A DNA stretch of 64,000 bases from Pseudomonas corrugata (GTDB taxonomy: Bacteria > Pseudomonadota > Gammaproteobacteria > Pseudomonadales > Pseudomonadaceae), in contig NZ_LHVK01000022.1 of the NCBI RefSeq assembly GCF_001269905.1, forward strand, positions 124,001 through 188,000, read 5' to 3'. The notes under the pieces were generated by a model, which was given only the letters and a program-made list of their open reading frames with translations, searched no databases and was not told the origin of the DNA. Shown in pieces: positions 35,507 to 43,319 of this stretch. Both the position numbers and the translations under genes were made by a program. Position 1 is the first letter of the stretch. Every line of letters starts with the position of its first letter.

Positions 35507-36868
35507 TCAACGCGAACTGTCGTTGGCCATGGCGTCAGGCGTGAAGAATGAAGATGGCGGACGCGGATAGCTCTGGTACTGGATATCCAGGTCGTTGGCG
35601 GCCGAGTTCAGGAAGTAGGCGCCGGTCTCCAGGTTGTAGCTGCCCCACGACATCTGTGCGGTGAGCGCCGGCATTTCCGGTGCCAACAGGGTCAGCGAGT
35701 AGTTGGTGCGACCCAATTTGCCCTGGGCGTCGTAACCGTCCACCAGCAGCACTTGCCAGGAGTCCTCGTCCACGTAATAGGTGCGTTTCGGCACCACGTG
35801 ACGCTTGCCGTCCTTGAGCGTGGCGCTCACTACCCAGACCCGGTGTTTCTCCCAGCGCACCAGGTCCGGATTGAGGAAATTCGGCTTGACCAGATCATCG
35901 CTCTTCGCCGCGGCCGCACGGTTGTTGTTGTAGGGCACGAGCAACTCTTTCTTGCCTATCAGCTTTAGGTCGTGACGGTCGGTCGGGCCGAAGACCATGA
36001 AGGCCTCGTCGAAGAAGCCCACGCCCGAGGTGACGAAGTCCGGCGTGTCATAGGCGATGTTCGGTGCGCGCCGTACTCGACGCTGGCCGACCAGGTACTG
36101 CCAGGCGGCGCGTTTGCCGGGGTCCATGTCCCAGTGGGTCATCAGGCCCTCGCCGGCCTTGGACGAGGGCAGTTCCGTGGCCAGCTTGCCGATCAGGAAC
36201 TTGCCGCCGAAGGTTTCGAGACTGCCGTCCTTGAAGTAATAAGGGCTCTGATACCAGAAACGTGCCCGGGTGGCCTGGATCTTCTTGCCGCCGGCGGTCA
36301 TCAGCCAAGTGTCGAACGGTGAGTAAAAGGTATCGGCCCCCTGCCAGGACAGGCGGTAGTTCCACAGCACCTCGGCCCCGTTCTGTGGCAACGGGAATGG
36401 GATGCCGCCATAGGCACCGCTGACTTTTTCCGAGTCCACGTCAAGGGTGGCACGGGTCGCGTTCTTCAGCGTGTTGTCATACACCCATTGCGGTGCGGCG
36501 GCGCTGCGGTGAGTCGGATAGACGTCCAGGCGATAGCCCGGGTATTTCTGTAGCAAGGCTTTAGCGCCGTCGGACAGCTGGTCGGCGTACTGCGCCATGT
36601 TGGCCGCGCTGACCGAGTACAACGGCTTGTCGGCGGCAAACGGGTCGGCACGCTTGTCGCCGTTCTTGTAGCCCGCCGGTGCTGTCGTATAGCCGCCGGT
36701 CCATGCCGGAATGCTGCCGTCCTTGTTGCCCGCGCGCTCGGCGCCCATGGGGGTGAGGTCAGTATTGAGCCGCGCGGCCTGGTCGGGGGAAACCGCCGCC
36801 TGCACCACGCCGGCACTCAGCAAGGCAATGGCCAGGGCCGACATACGCAAGGAAAATTGGCTTTGCAT
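35507..36868 (-). CDS. DUF1329 outer-membrane-associated protein
   Basis: A 453-residue exported protein with a signal peptide (LSAGVVQA near residue 24) and the DUF1329 opening SPDQAARLNTDLTPMGAERAGN. The domain has a lipoprotein-localisation-like beta fold (LolA-type), with YYVDEDSWQVLLVDGYDAQG near the C-terminus. DUF1329 and DUF1302 genes are almost always adjacent. They are thought to handle hydrophobic substrates between the outer membrane and the periplasm. Here the pair is followed by the BNR and MMPL genes, 18 bases after the DUF1302 stop. Confidence 0.88.
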   Translation of the reverse strand: MQSQFSLRMSALAIALLSAGVVQAAVSPDQAARLNTDLTPMGAERAGNKDGSIPAWTGGYTTAPAGYKNGDKRADPFAADKPLYSVSAANMAQYADQLSDGAKALLQKYPGYRLDVYPTHRSAAAPQWVYDNTLKNATRATLDVDSEKVSGAYGGIPFPLPQNGAEVLWNYRLSWQGADTFYSPFDTWLMTAGGKKIQATRARFWYQSPYYFKDGSLETFGGKFLIGKLATELPSSKAGEGLMTHWDMDPGKRAAWQYLVGQRRVRRAPNIAYDTPDFVTSGVGFFDEAFMVFGPTDRHDLKLIGKKELLVPYNNNRAAAAKSDDLVKPNFLNPDLVRWEKHRVWVVSATLKDGKRHVVPKRTYYVDEDSWQVLLVDGYDAQGKLGRTNYSLTLLAPEMPALTAQMSWGSYNLETGAYFLNSAANDLDIQYQSYPRPPSSFFTPDAMANDSSR

Positions 36869-36886
36869 AAGGGATGAAACCTCTTA

Positions 36887-38533
36887 TTAGAATGTGGTTT
36901 TCACGTACATGGAGACGAAGTCACGGTCGGCCAGCGATTGCGCATAGCTGAAGTTGCCCGCCTCGTTCAGCCCTGCCGCAGCCTTGCCGAAGAAGTTCAC
37001 GTAGTTGATGCCGAAGTCCCAGCGCTGCAGGTAAGTGGCCTTGAGCCCTACGCTCCAGTCACCGGCGTGGGAATTGCCGAAACCGCCCTTGCTGACGGCG
37101 GACGAGCGACCATCGAGGCCCACGCCGAAACCCACCGGTACGCTCACGTCGAGACCGTCGGCCACTTGGAAGTAAGTCGGTTCAGCCAGTACCCGCAGAG
37201 CAGTGGCATCCCGGGTGGTGTTGGGGTCCAATGCACCTGGGTTGTCAGTCACGCTGAGGGTGCGGTTCCAGGCCAGTTCGGCAAGTACCGAGCCACCGTC
37301 CCAAAGCGCGCCGGGCGACAGCAGGTAGATCGTCGACAGGTTCACATGCGCGGTCTTGCCTTTGGCGTAGAGCGCATCACCGTTGTTGTCCGCCGCGGTG
37401 CCCGGTGTCACCACCTGCAGATTGCTGACCAGCGGTGCATTCCAGCGCACCGAAGTTTCCCCGGCGAAGTTGAACGGGCCATAAGCCGTGGAGAAGCTGG
37501 CGCCGACAGTCTTGATGTCTTCGGCGTAGACCTGGCGGTAGGAACTCAGGATCGGCAAGCCAGTGGCGGCGGCCGCCGCACCGTCCAGGTAGGCGTACAA
37601 CGCGCTCGGCGTCTTGTCGTGATACTGGGCGGCGTAGAAACCGAGTTCCAGTTCGGTGTCTTCGGGCTTGAAGCGCAGTTGCAGGCCGCCCTGCCCCGAG
37701 TTCTTCGCCTCGATATCGGAAGCATGGACGGTGGTGTTGCCAAACACCTCGGCCCAGTCCCCTGCCCCCTTGCCAATACCATCGTTGTCGCTGAGGTAGC
37801 TGCCCGCCCCTGGCACGTTGGAACGCTCCCACTCGAACTGGTAGTAGGCCCCAACGGACAACTGCGGGTTGATCTGCAACTGGCCGGACACTTGATTGAC
37901 CGGACGCAGGATTTCCTTGAACTGGGTCCCTGGTACGCTGAGCAGCTTGACGACGTCGGTTGGCCCTTGTGCGGCGGCGATGCCGTTGCTGCCGTAGAAC
38001 AGGCTCTCGCCATAGATCAGGCTATGCCGGCCCAGGCGTACGGTGCCCTGGCTCGCATCGCCGACATCACCGCGCAGAAACACGAAGGCATCCAGCAATT
38101 CGGCGTCGCGCCCGTGGAGTTCGCGGGTATCGCTGAGGAAATGCGGATTCGCGCTGTCGTCGGTGTCCTTGTTGTAGATATCGTCATACCAGGCCGCCCC
38201 GCTGACGCGCAGCCCGTAATTTTCCCGATTCAGGTCCATTTCGCTGAACAGGTCCAGTCGGTTGGAGACCAGGCCGCGACTGAAATTCTTGTCGCCCTGG
38301 CCCTGGATCGAAGGGTACAAGCCGCCCGCCGTGGAGGCGTTGGTCAAGTGGTCGTCGGCACCTTGCAGGCGCCAGGCCTGGCTGTACTTGATGGTGTTGT
38401 CCCAGCGCAGGCGCCAGTCACTGTCGCCCAGATCTATCTGTGCGGCCTGGGCCTGGGCGGCCAGCCCGGCGAGGCACACCGAGAGTGCCAGGGTGGAACG
38501 CTTGAAGCCCGGATAGCATCGAGTGTTGTGCAT
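36887..38533 (-). CDS. DUF1302 outer-membrane beta-barrel protein
   Basis: This 548-residue protein starts at MHNTRCYPG with GAGGA five bases upstream. A longer frame to 38701 crosses the gap to the dehydrogenase gene and is rejected. A signal peptide ends near AAQAQAA. The mature protein opens with IDLGDSDWRLRWDNTIKYSQ and contains many alternating strands. The C-terminal FVSMYVKTTF ends in the Phe expected of an outer-membrane barrel. DUF1302 proteins are probable outer-membrane channels for hydrophobic compounds. It is second in the operon, right after the alcohol dehydrogenase. Confidence 0.88.
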   Translation of the reverse strand: MHNTRCYPGFKRSTLALSVCLAGLAAQAQAAQIDLGDSDWRLRWDNTIKYSQAWRLQGADDHLTNASTAGGLYPSIQGQGDKNFSRGLVSNRLDLFSEMDLNRENYGLRVSGAAWYDDIYNKDTDDSANPHFLSDTRELHGRDAELLDAFVFLRGDVGDASQGTVRLGRHSLIYGESLFYGSNGIAAAQGPTDVVKLLSVPGTQFKEILRPVNQVSGQLQINPQLSVGAYYQFEWERSNVPGAGSYLSDNDGIGKGAGDWAEVFGNTTVHASDIEAKNSGQGGLQLRFKPEDTELELGFYAAQYHDKTPSALYAYLDGAAAAATGLPILSSYRQVYAEDIKTVGASFSTAYGPFNFAGETSVRWNAPLVSNLQVVTPGTAADNNGDALYAKGKTAHVNLSTIYLLSPGALWDGGSVLAELAWNRTLSVTDNPGALDPNTTRDATALRVLAEPTYFQVADGLDVSVPVGFGVGLDGRSSAVSKGGFGNSHAGDWSVGLKATYLQRWDFGINYVNFFGKAAAGLNEAGNFSYAQSLADRDFVSMYVKTTF

Positions 38534-38627
38534 GGTGTTCCTCATTGTTCTTGTTGTGTGGAAACGTGTTGTCTGGAAAGCGACCGGCAATGAGCTGCCC
38601 GCCAATGTGCAGGCGATGGTTCCTCGT

Positions 38628-39395
38628 TCAGATGTAGGTGGAGGCCAGCCCGCCATCGACAGGCAGGTTGACGCCATTGATCCAGCGGGATTCGTCTGCA
38701 CTCAGGAAGGCGATGGCAGCCGCCACCTCATCGGCATAGGCCGGACGCTTCATGCGATGAGCATCGGCCTCGACGCGTTCCTGGCCGAGCATGCTGACGA
38801 AATCACCCAGGATGGGCGTGAACACCGGGCCCGGCGCCACGCTGTTCATGCGTACCGAGGACTGCAGGAACCAGGGCTGGGCCTGCACATAGTTCCAGAC
38901 GATCAGGGCTTCTTTGAAATACTGGTAGCAGCTCTCCTGGGGCACCGGGTGCTGAGCCAACCAGGCTTGCCCCTGGAAAAAACTTTCAGTGCGGGCCAGG
39001 GCTTTATGCAGCTCTAACCGCTGTGGCCACTGCGCACCGAGGATCGAGGCCACGTTGACGATGCTGCCTCCGGCTCGGATCCGGGGCAGGACCGCGGCGC
39101 AAAGGTGACGCAGGCCGAGGTAATTGACCTGGGCCACCAACTGCGGATCGGCTGTTCCTGGCACCCCGGCGATGTTGCACAAGCCGTCGATCTGTTCCGG
39201 CAACCGTCGCACGGCGGCATCGATGGCCTCGGGGTGACTGAGGTCGGCCTGGACAAAGTCATCCAGGCTCAGGTTGGGCTCGTTGCGATCCATGCCGATC
39301 ACGATGGCCCCGTGGGCACGCAGGGTTCGGGCTGTCTCGGCGCCGATGCCCGAAGAGACTCCGGTCACGACGATCCTTTTGCTGGTCAGCTTCAT
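38628..39395 (-). CDS. calA: Coniferyl-alcohol dehydrogenase (SDR family)
   Basis: This 255-residue NAD-dependent short-chain dehydrogenase begins at MKLTSKRIVVTG, with GGGAAA upstream; the frame to 39452 is an over-extension. The Rossmann motif TGVSSGIG, the CNIAGVPG segment and the YQYFK catalytic tetrad pair (Y157, K161) are present. Length and residues fit coniferyl-alcohol dehydrogenase CalA, which makes coniferyl aldehyde. The aldehyde dehydrogenase at 43320 would oxidise that to ferulate. It is the first gene of the sigma-54 operon, with the regulator divergent. A related cinnamyl-type alcohol is an alternative substrate. Confidence 0.82.
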   Translation of the reverse strand: MKLTSKRIVVTGVSSGIGAETARTLRAHGAIVIGMDRNEPNLSLDDFVQADLSHPEAIDAAVRRLPEQIDGLCNIAGVPGTADPQLVAQVNYLGLRHLCAAVLPRIRAGGSIVNVASILGAQWPQRLELHKALARTESFFQGQAWLAQHPVPQESCYQYFKEALIVWNYVQAQPWFLQSSVRMNSVAPGPVFTPILGDFVSMLGQERVEADAHRMKRPAYADEVAAAIAFLSADESRWINGVNLPVDGGLASTYI

Positions 39396-39465
39396 ACGGG
39401 TTTCCCGATTCGTGCTCGTACTGCCTCCCATGAAAGCGGGCAGCCAAGTCATATTGTTATTGCCG

Positions 39466-39490
39466 AACTAGTTATGCTCGGTAACTAGTT
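39466..39490. promoter_or_regulatory. Perfect 25-bp inverted repeat over the predicted transcription start
   Basis: AACTAGTTA (39466-39474) and TAACTAGTT (39482-39490) form perfect 9-bp arms around a 7-base spacer. The repeat covers the +1 region predicted from the sigma-54 promoter at 39493-39508. An operator for a repressor (the nearby TetR regulator is a candidate) or a 5'-end RNA hairpin would explain it. Confidence 0.6.
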
Positions 39491-39492
39491 GT

Positions 39493-39508
39493 AGCAAGCG
39501 ATATGCCA
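39493..39508 (-). promoter_or_regulatory. Sigma-54 (-24/-12) promoter of the calA operon
   Basis: On the reverse strand the sequence reads TGGCAT-ATCGC-TTGCT, against the consensus TGGCAC-N5-TTGCA/T, with invariant GG and GC at the required spacing. It lies 98 bp upstream of the alcohol dehydrogenase start, and a XylR-type sigma-54 activator gene is divergent. The start point should be near 39482. Confidence 0.8.
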
Positions 39509-39670
39509 TCTAACGGCAATGACAGGGCAACCGCTCAAGCTCGCGGCATACAGACATTCTTGGTGAATATCGACGTGAGACAGGGGGAGTCGGGCGCTGA
39601 AAAAAGTGATGATTTCAGCAATTTCATGCTGCACTATGCAGATTATGATTACTCATATTAAGGATTTCCG

Positions 39671-41494
39671 ATGGCAGACAAGCTGATCTCCCTGGCCGAG
39701 CTCTCCAGCGGAGTCCGAAAGAAACCCGTGCGCGGCGCGAGCGAACAATTGCCTCCCGACACGGCCCCCACACTGCAGGATCTGACCGAATGCCTGATGT
39801 TCAGCCCCGGCGACGGTCGTATCTGGCTCAATGGCGCACGCATGCTGCTGATGCACAGCAGCGGCGTTGGCGCGCTTCGTCGGGAGATGATTGAAAGCAT
39901 GGGCCTGGCCCGCGCCCGCGGCATTCTGCTGCGCACCGGCTACCACTGCGGTGCGCGGGATGCGGCACTGATCAAGGAGCGCTTCCCCGAGGCCGACTTC
40001 CTGGCGCTGTTCGCGGCCGGTCCGATCATCCATGCCATCGAAGGCGCGGTTAAAGTCGAGCCCGTGCATTTCGAATTCGATATGAACCTGGGCACCTATT
40101 ACGGCGAATTCCTCTGGCACCACTCCAGCGAGGATGACGAGCACATCGCCCAGTTTGGCATCGGTACCGAGCCGGCCTGCTGGATGCAGACCGGCTATGC
40201 CACTGGATATACCTCGGCAATGGTTGGTCGATTGATCCTCTACCGCGAGGTCGAATGCCGTTCCACCGGTTCAAGCATCTGCCGGCTGATCGGTAAACCC
40301 GCGGAAGAATGGGACGATGCGGAAGAGGACCTGGCCGCCCTGAAAGCGGAACCCTTCGTCAGCAGCGGCGGACGTAGCACGGTGGCTCCCGACCCTGGCG
40401 GCAAGGGCGTATTACCGCCCGGTCTGCAAGCCGATCCGCAACCGACCCAGGACGGCGACATGGTCGGTATCTCCTCGGCCTTCAACGCTGCCTGCCACAT
40501 GCTGCGCCGGGTCGCACCGACCCAGGCGACCGTGCTGTTCACCGGCGAATCCGGCGTCGGCAAGGAAATGTTCGCACGCATGCTGCACCGCATCAGCCCG
40601 CGGCACGATGCGCCTTTTGTCGCGATCAACTGCGCCGCCATTCCGGAAAACCTGATGGAGTCGGAGCTGTTTGGCGTCGAGCGCGGGGCCTTCACCGGGG
40701 CGACCCAATCCCGCGCCGGGCGTTTCGAGCGAGCCGATGGCGGCACCCTGTTTCTCGACGAAATCGCCACTCTCAGCCTGGTCGCCCAAGGCAAGCTGCT
40801 GCGGGCCTTGCAGGAAGGTGAGATCGAGCGGGTCGGCGGCAGCCGAACCTTGAAAGTCGATGTTCGAGTGGTCGCTGCGACCAACGTCGACCTGCGCGCC
40901 GCCGCCCAGCGCGGCGAGTTTCGCGAGGACTTGTTCTTCCGTCTGAATGTCTTCCCGATCCACCTGCCGCCCCTGCGCGAGCGCAAGGAAGACATCCCGT
41001 TGCTGATGACTCACTTCCTGCACCGCTTCACCCGTCATCATGGCCGGCAGATAAGCGGCTTCACCCCGCGCACGGCCGACACCCTGCTTGCCTATGACTT
41101 TCCGGGCAACATCCGCGAGCTGCAAAACCTGGTGGAGCGAGGCGTGATCAGTGCGCCGGATGGCGGGGCCATCGACCTGGCCCACCTGTTCACCAGTGGC
41201 GAGCGGCTGGCCCAGCCGATGTTCTCCATTGGCACCCGCGGCCAACTGGCGGCCGCCCCGAATGACCCGGCCACCCCTGCGCCTGTCGCGCCTGCCCATG
41301 CTGGCAATGAGGCGATCCAGGCCCTGTTCGGCGGCAAGGACCTGAGTCGGCTGTCACTGCAGGAAATTGAAGAAACGATGATCGACCATTGTCTGGCCGA
41401 GGTGAAAGGCAATGTTTCCGAGGCGGCACGCCGGCTTGGGTTGACCCGTGCTCAGCTGTCGTATCGGCTGTCGCGGCGGTCGGCGGGGGATTAA
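39671..41494 (+). CDS. XylR/DmpR-type sigma-54-dependent activator
   Basis: A 607-residue enhancer-binding protein. Residues of about 15-160 match the XylR_N aromatic-sensing domain (GARMLLMHSSGVGALRREMI) and 160-215 the V4R domain (EVECRSTGSSICRLIGKP). The AAA+ domain has Walker A GESGVGKE from residue 292, the sigma-54 contact loop GAFTGA at 339-344 and GGTLFLDEIA. A Fis-type helix-turn-helix ends the protein (VSEAARRLGLTRAQLSYRL). Members bind phenolic effectors directly and drive -24/-12 promoters. One such promoter precedes the divergent calA operon, so this is its probable activator. A 276-bp intergenic region should hold the upstream activating sites. Confidence 0.92.
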   Translation: MADKLISLAELSSGVRKKPVRGASEQLPPDTAPTLQDLTECLMFSPGDGRIWLNGARMLLMHSSGVGALRREMIESMGLARARGILLRTGYHCGARDAALIKERFPEADFLALFAAGPIIHAIEGAVKVEPVHFEFDMNLGTYYGEFLWHHSSEDDEHIAQFGIGTEPACWMQTGYATGYTSAMVGRLILYREVECRSTGSSICRLIGKPAEEWDDAEEDLAALKAEPFVSSGGRSTVAPDPGGKGVLPPGLQADPQPTQDGDMVGISSAFNAACHMLRRVAPTQATVLFTGESGVGKEMFARMLHRISPRHDAPFVAINCAAIPENLMESELFGVERGAFTGATQSRAGRFERADGGTLFLDEIATLSLVAQGKLLRALQEGEIERVGGSRTLKVDVRVVAATNVDLRAAAQRGEFREDLFFRLNVFPIHLPPLRERKEDIPLLMTHFLHRFTRHHGRQISGFTPRTADTLLAYDFPGNIRELQNLVERGVISAPDGGAIDLAHLFTSGERLAQPMFSIGTRGQLAAAPNDPATPAPVAPAHAGNEAIQALFGGKDLSRLSLQEIEETMIDHCLAEVKGNVSEAARRLGLTRAQLSYRLSRRSAGD

Positions 41495-41514
41495 GGATCC
41501 ATGGCGAGAGTATC

Positions 41515-41602
41515 TGTGGGAGCCAGGCTTGCCCGCGATGAAGTTAACGCGGTTTGTCCTGAAACCGAGGCGCCTTCATCGCGGGCAAGCCTGGCTCCTA
41601 CA
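41515..41602. repeat. REP pair (inverted REPIN-like element)
   Basis: Two 29-bp copies in opposite orientation, 41515-41543 (TGTGGGAGCCAGGCTTGCCC...) and 41574-41602, match at 28 of 29 positions around a 30-bp spacer. This is the usual arrangement of Pseudomonas REP doublets. It lies between the convergent activator and TetR genes, where a large hairpin could stabilise or end transcripts. Confidence 0.85.
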
Positions 41603-41619
41603 GTTCTCTTGCCAAAGGC

Positions 41620-42282
41620 TCATACCGACTCTGATTCGCGCTGGATGAAGCAACGCCCAAACATGTCGAGGGCCACGTCGACCCGTTGGCCGATCTGCTC
41701 GTCGGACCAGCTCTGCTGAACCCCAAGGGTGAACAGCTTGAGCGGTTGCGAGATCAACAGCGCATCGATCAGTTCGACCGCCGGTTCGACATCCCCACGT
41801 GCCAAGAGCCCCTTGCCCGCTGCCTTTTCCAACCAGCTGCGCAACAGACCCAGGCAGCGCTCGGCGCCCTCCTGGTACCAGATCCTGGCGATGTCCGGAG
41901 CTGTCTCGCGCCCTTGCGCGGCCATCAAGTAGAGCCCCAGCGCCAACGGCGACAGGGTCAGGCGCGCCCATAGGGTCAGGTACATGCGCAGTTCGCTGAG
42001 CAGGTCTTCGGCGCAGTCGATTCCGCTTTCCAACAGCAGCTCGAGGGTCGACAAGTCCCGGGCCACCAATTGTGAAAGCAGCGCTTCCTTGCTCGCCACC
42101 AGCAGGTACAAGGTTTTCTTCGAAATGCCCGCGGCGCGGGCGATGGCATCCATGGTGACGTTGGCAAAGTTGCCACTGCCGAGTATCTGCGCCGCCGCAT
42201 CGAGCAACAGACTCATCTGCTCCTCGCGGCTGCGCACCGGCGGACGACCGCGCCTGACGGCCTGTGGAGTGGTTTCAGGCAT
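41620..42282 (-). CDS. TetR-family transcriptional regulator
   Basis: A 220-residue regulator with an N-terminal TetR helix-turn-helix (ILGSGNFANVTMDAIARAAG, SKKTLYLLVASKEAL) and an all-helical ligand domain. The start MPETTPQ is preferred over an ATG nine bases upstream because of AGGA spacing. It follows the esterase gene on the same strand, 82 bp away with a strong hairpin between, so it may be read by partial readthrough or its own promoter. It could repress the aldehyde dehydrogenase operon or bind the inverted repeat at 39466; neither target is shown. Confidence 0.85.
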   Translation of the reverse strand: MPETTPQAVRRGRPPVRSREEQMSLLLDAAAQILGSGNFANVTMDAIARAAGISKKTLYLLVASKEALLSQLVARDLSTLELLLESGIDCAEDLLSELRMYLTLWARLTLSPLALGLYLMAAQGRETAPDIARIWYQEGAERCLGLLRSWLEKAAGKGLLARGDVEPAVELIDALLISQPLKLFTLGVQQSWSDEQIGQRVDVALDMFGRCFIQRESESV

Positions 42283-42325
42283 GAGGGGCATCCTGGTTAG
42301 CGTTGATCAAACATGCACATGTTAC

Positions 42326-42357
42326 CTGTGGCGAGGGGATTTATCCCCTCGCCACAG
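42326..42357. repeat. Perfect 15-bp-arm hairpin
   Basis: CTGTGGCGAGGGGAT and its exact complement are separated by two bases. This GTGGCGAGGGGATTTATCCCC element is a repetitive hairpin of Pseudomonas intergenic regions. It sits between the esterase and TetR genes and may limit readthrough into tetR or protect the upstream message. Confidence 0.75.
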
Positions 42358-42363
42358 GGGGAG

Positions 42364-43299
42364 TCAGTGATTCTCGACCAGCATGCTATCGGCCTCCACC
42401 CGCCCCCCCTCGAAAGCCCCGCGCAATGCATCCTCGATGAACTGCCATGCCTCATCCGCAGAAGCATCCGGTCCCAGATGAGTAAACATGTGATCGCAGC
42501 CGGGGAACATTTTCTCGTTCACCGTAACGCCGGCCTGACGCAGTTTCTCTCCATAGGCCTCGCCTTCGGCGCGCAGGATATCGTACTCGGCAGTGATCAA
42601 TGTGGCGGCAGGCAGGCCTCGCAATGCCTCGACCGGCGCCAGCAATGGCGAGACGAGGGGATCGCGGGCCTGTGCCGGATCGCTCAGGTAACACCGGTTG
42701 AAAAAACGCATCAGCCCCGGACCGAGTAACGGTTTGTCGAGGGTCGAACGCTTCAGTTCGGGAGCCTGGGAGACATCCAGCGCCGCATAGTCGATGATCT
42801 GGTGCACCAGCCGCAGGCGCTGGTGCCCTCGCGCCAGGATAGCCAGACCGGCGGCCAGGTTGCCGCCAGCGCTGTGCCCTCCGACGGCGATGCGCTGCGG
42901 ATCGATACCCAGCGTCGCGCCCTGCTCTGCCAGCCACTCCAACACCTCGAAGCTCTGGCGCAAACCCGCCGGAAAGGGATGCTCGGGAGCCAGGACGTAA
43001 TCCAGGTTGACCACCAGGCAACCCAGGTTGTGAGCCAGACGGCGGCAGTAGCTGTCGTCGTGTTCCGGCACCCCGGCGACAAATCCACCGCCATGCAGGT
43101 TCAGATACACCGGCAGGCGTTCCCCGGGCGGCACATCGGGCCAGTAGAACAAGGCTCGCGCAGCCCCCCAGGTCGTCGGGATGTACTGCTCGTCGACCGA
43201 ACGCAACGGATAGCGTGCCGGGTCGTAGACGAACTTGGGCTTCATGCGCTTGGCAAGGGCGCGCAGCAGCTTGGCCTTGAGCGTTTGCAACAGGTTCAT
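42364..43299 (-). CDS. Alpha/beta-hydrolase, HSL-type carboxylesterase
   Basis: This 311-residue hydrolase has the oxyanion motif HGGGF near residue 68, the nucleophile elbow GGHSAGGNLA near residue 142, and later DPLVSPLLAP and CDHMFTHL that supply Asp and His of the triad. This is the hormone-sensitive-lipase branch, esterases acting on short acyl or aromatic esters. It starts 20 bases after the coniferyl-aldehyde dehydrogenase stop, so it belongs to that operon. It might release hydroxycinnamates or alcohols from natural esters. Confidence 0.87.
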   Translation of the reverse strand: MNLLQTLKAKLLRALAKRMKPKFVYDPARYPLRSVDEQYIPTTWGAARALFYWPDVPPGERLPVYLNLHGGGFVAGVPEHDDSYCRRLAHNLGCLVVNLDYVLAPEHPFPAGLRQSFEVLEWLAEQGATLGIDPQRIAVGGHSAGGNLAAGLAILARGHQRLRLVHQIIDYAALDVSQAPELKRSTLDKPLLGPGLMRFFNRCYLSDPAQARDPLVSPLLAPVEALRGLPAATLITAEYDILRAEGEAYGEKLRQAGVTVNEKMFPGCDHMFTHLGPDASADEAWQFIEDALRGAFEGGRVEADSMLVENH

Positions 43300-43319
43300 G
43301 GTCAGATCTCCCGGGTGGC

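Noticed and set aside
36938..38593. 551-codon forward ORF opposite the DUF1302 gene
   Set aside because: The reverse strand encodes a signal peptide, a beta-barrel and a C-terminal Phe; the forward product has no recognisable family.
38534..38627. Second sigma-54 promoter in front of the DUF1302 gene
   Set aside because: Only a GG-N10-GC skeleton is found, with CGGGCA in place of TGGCAC; too weak to call.
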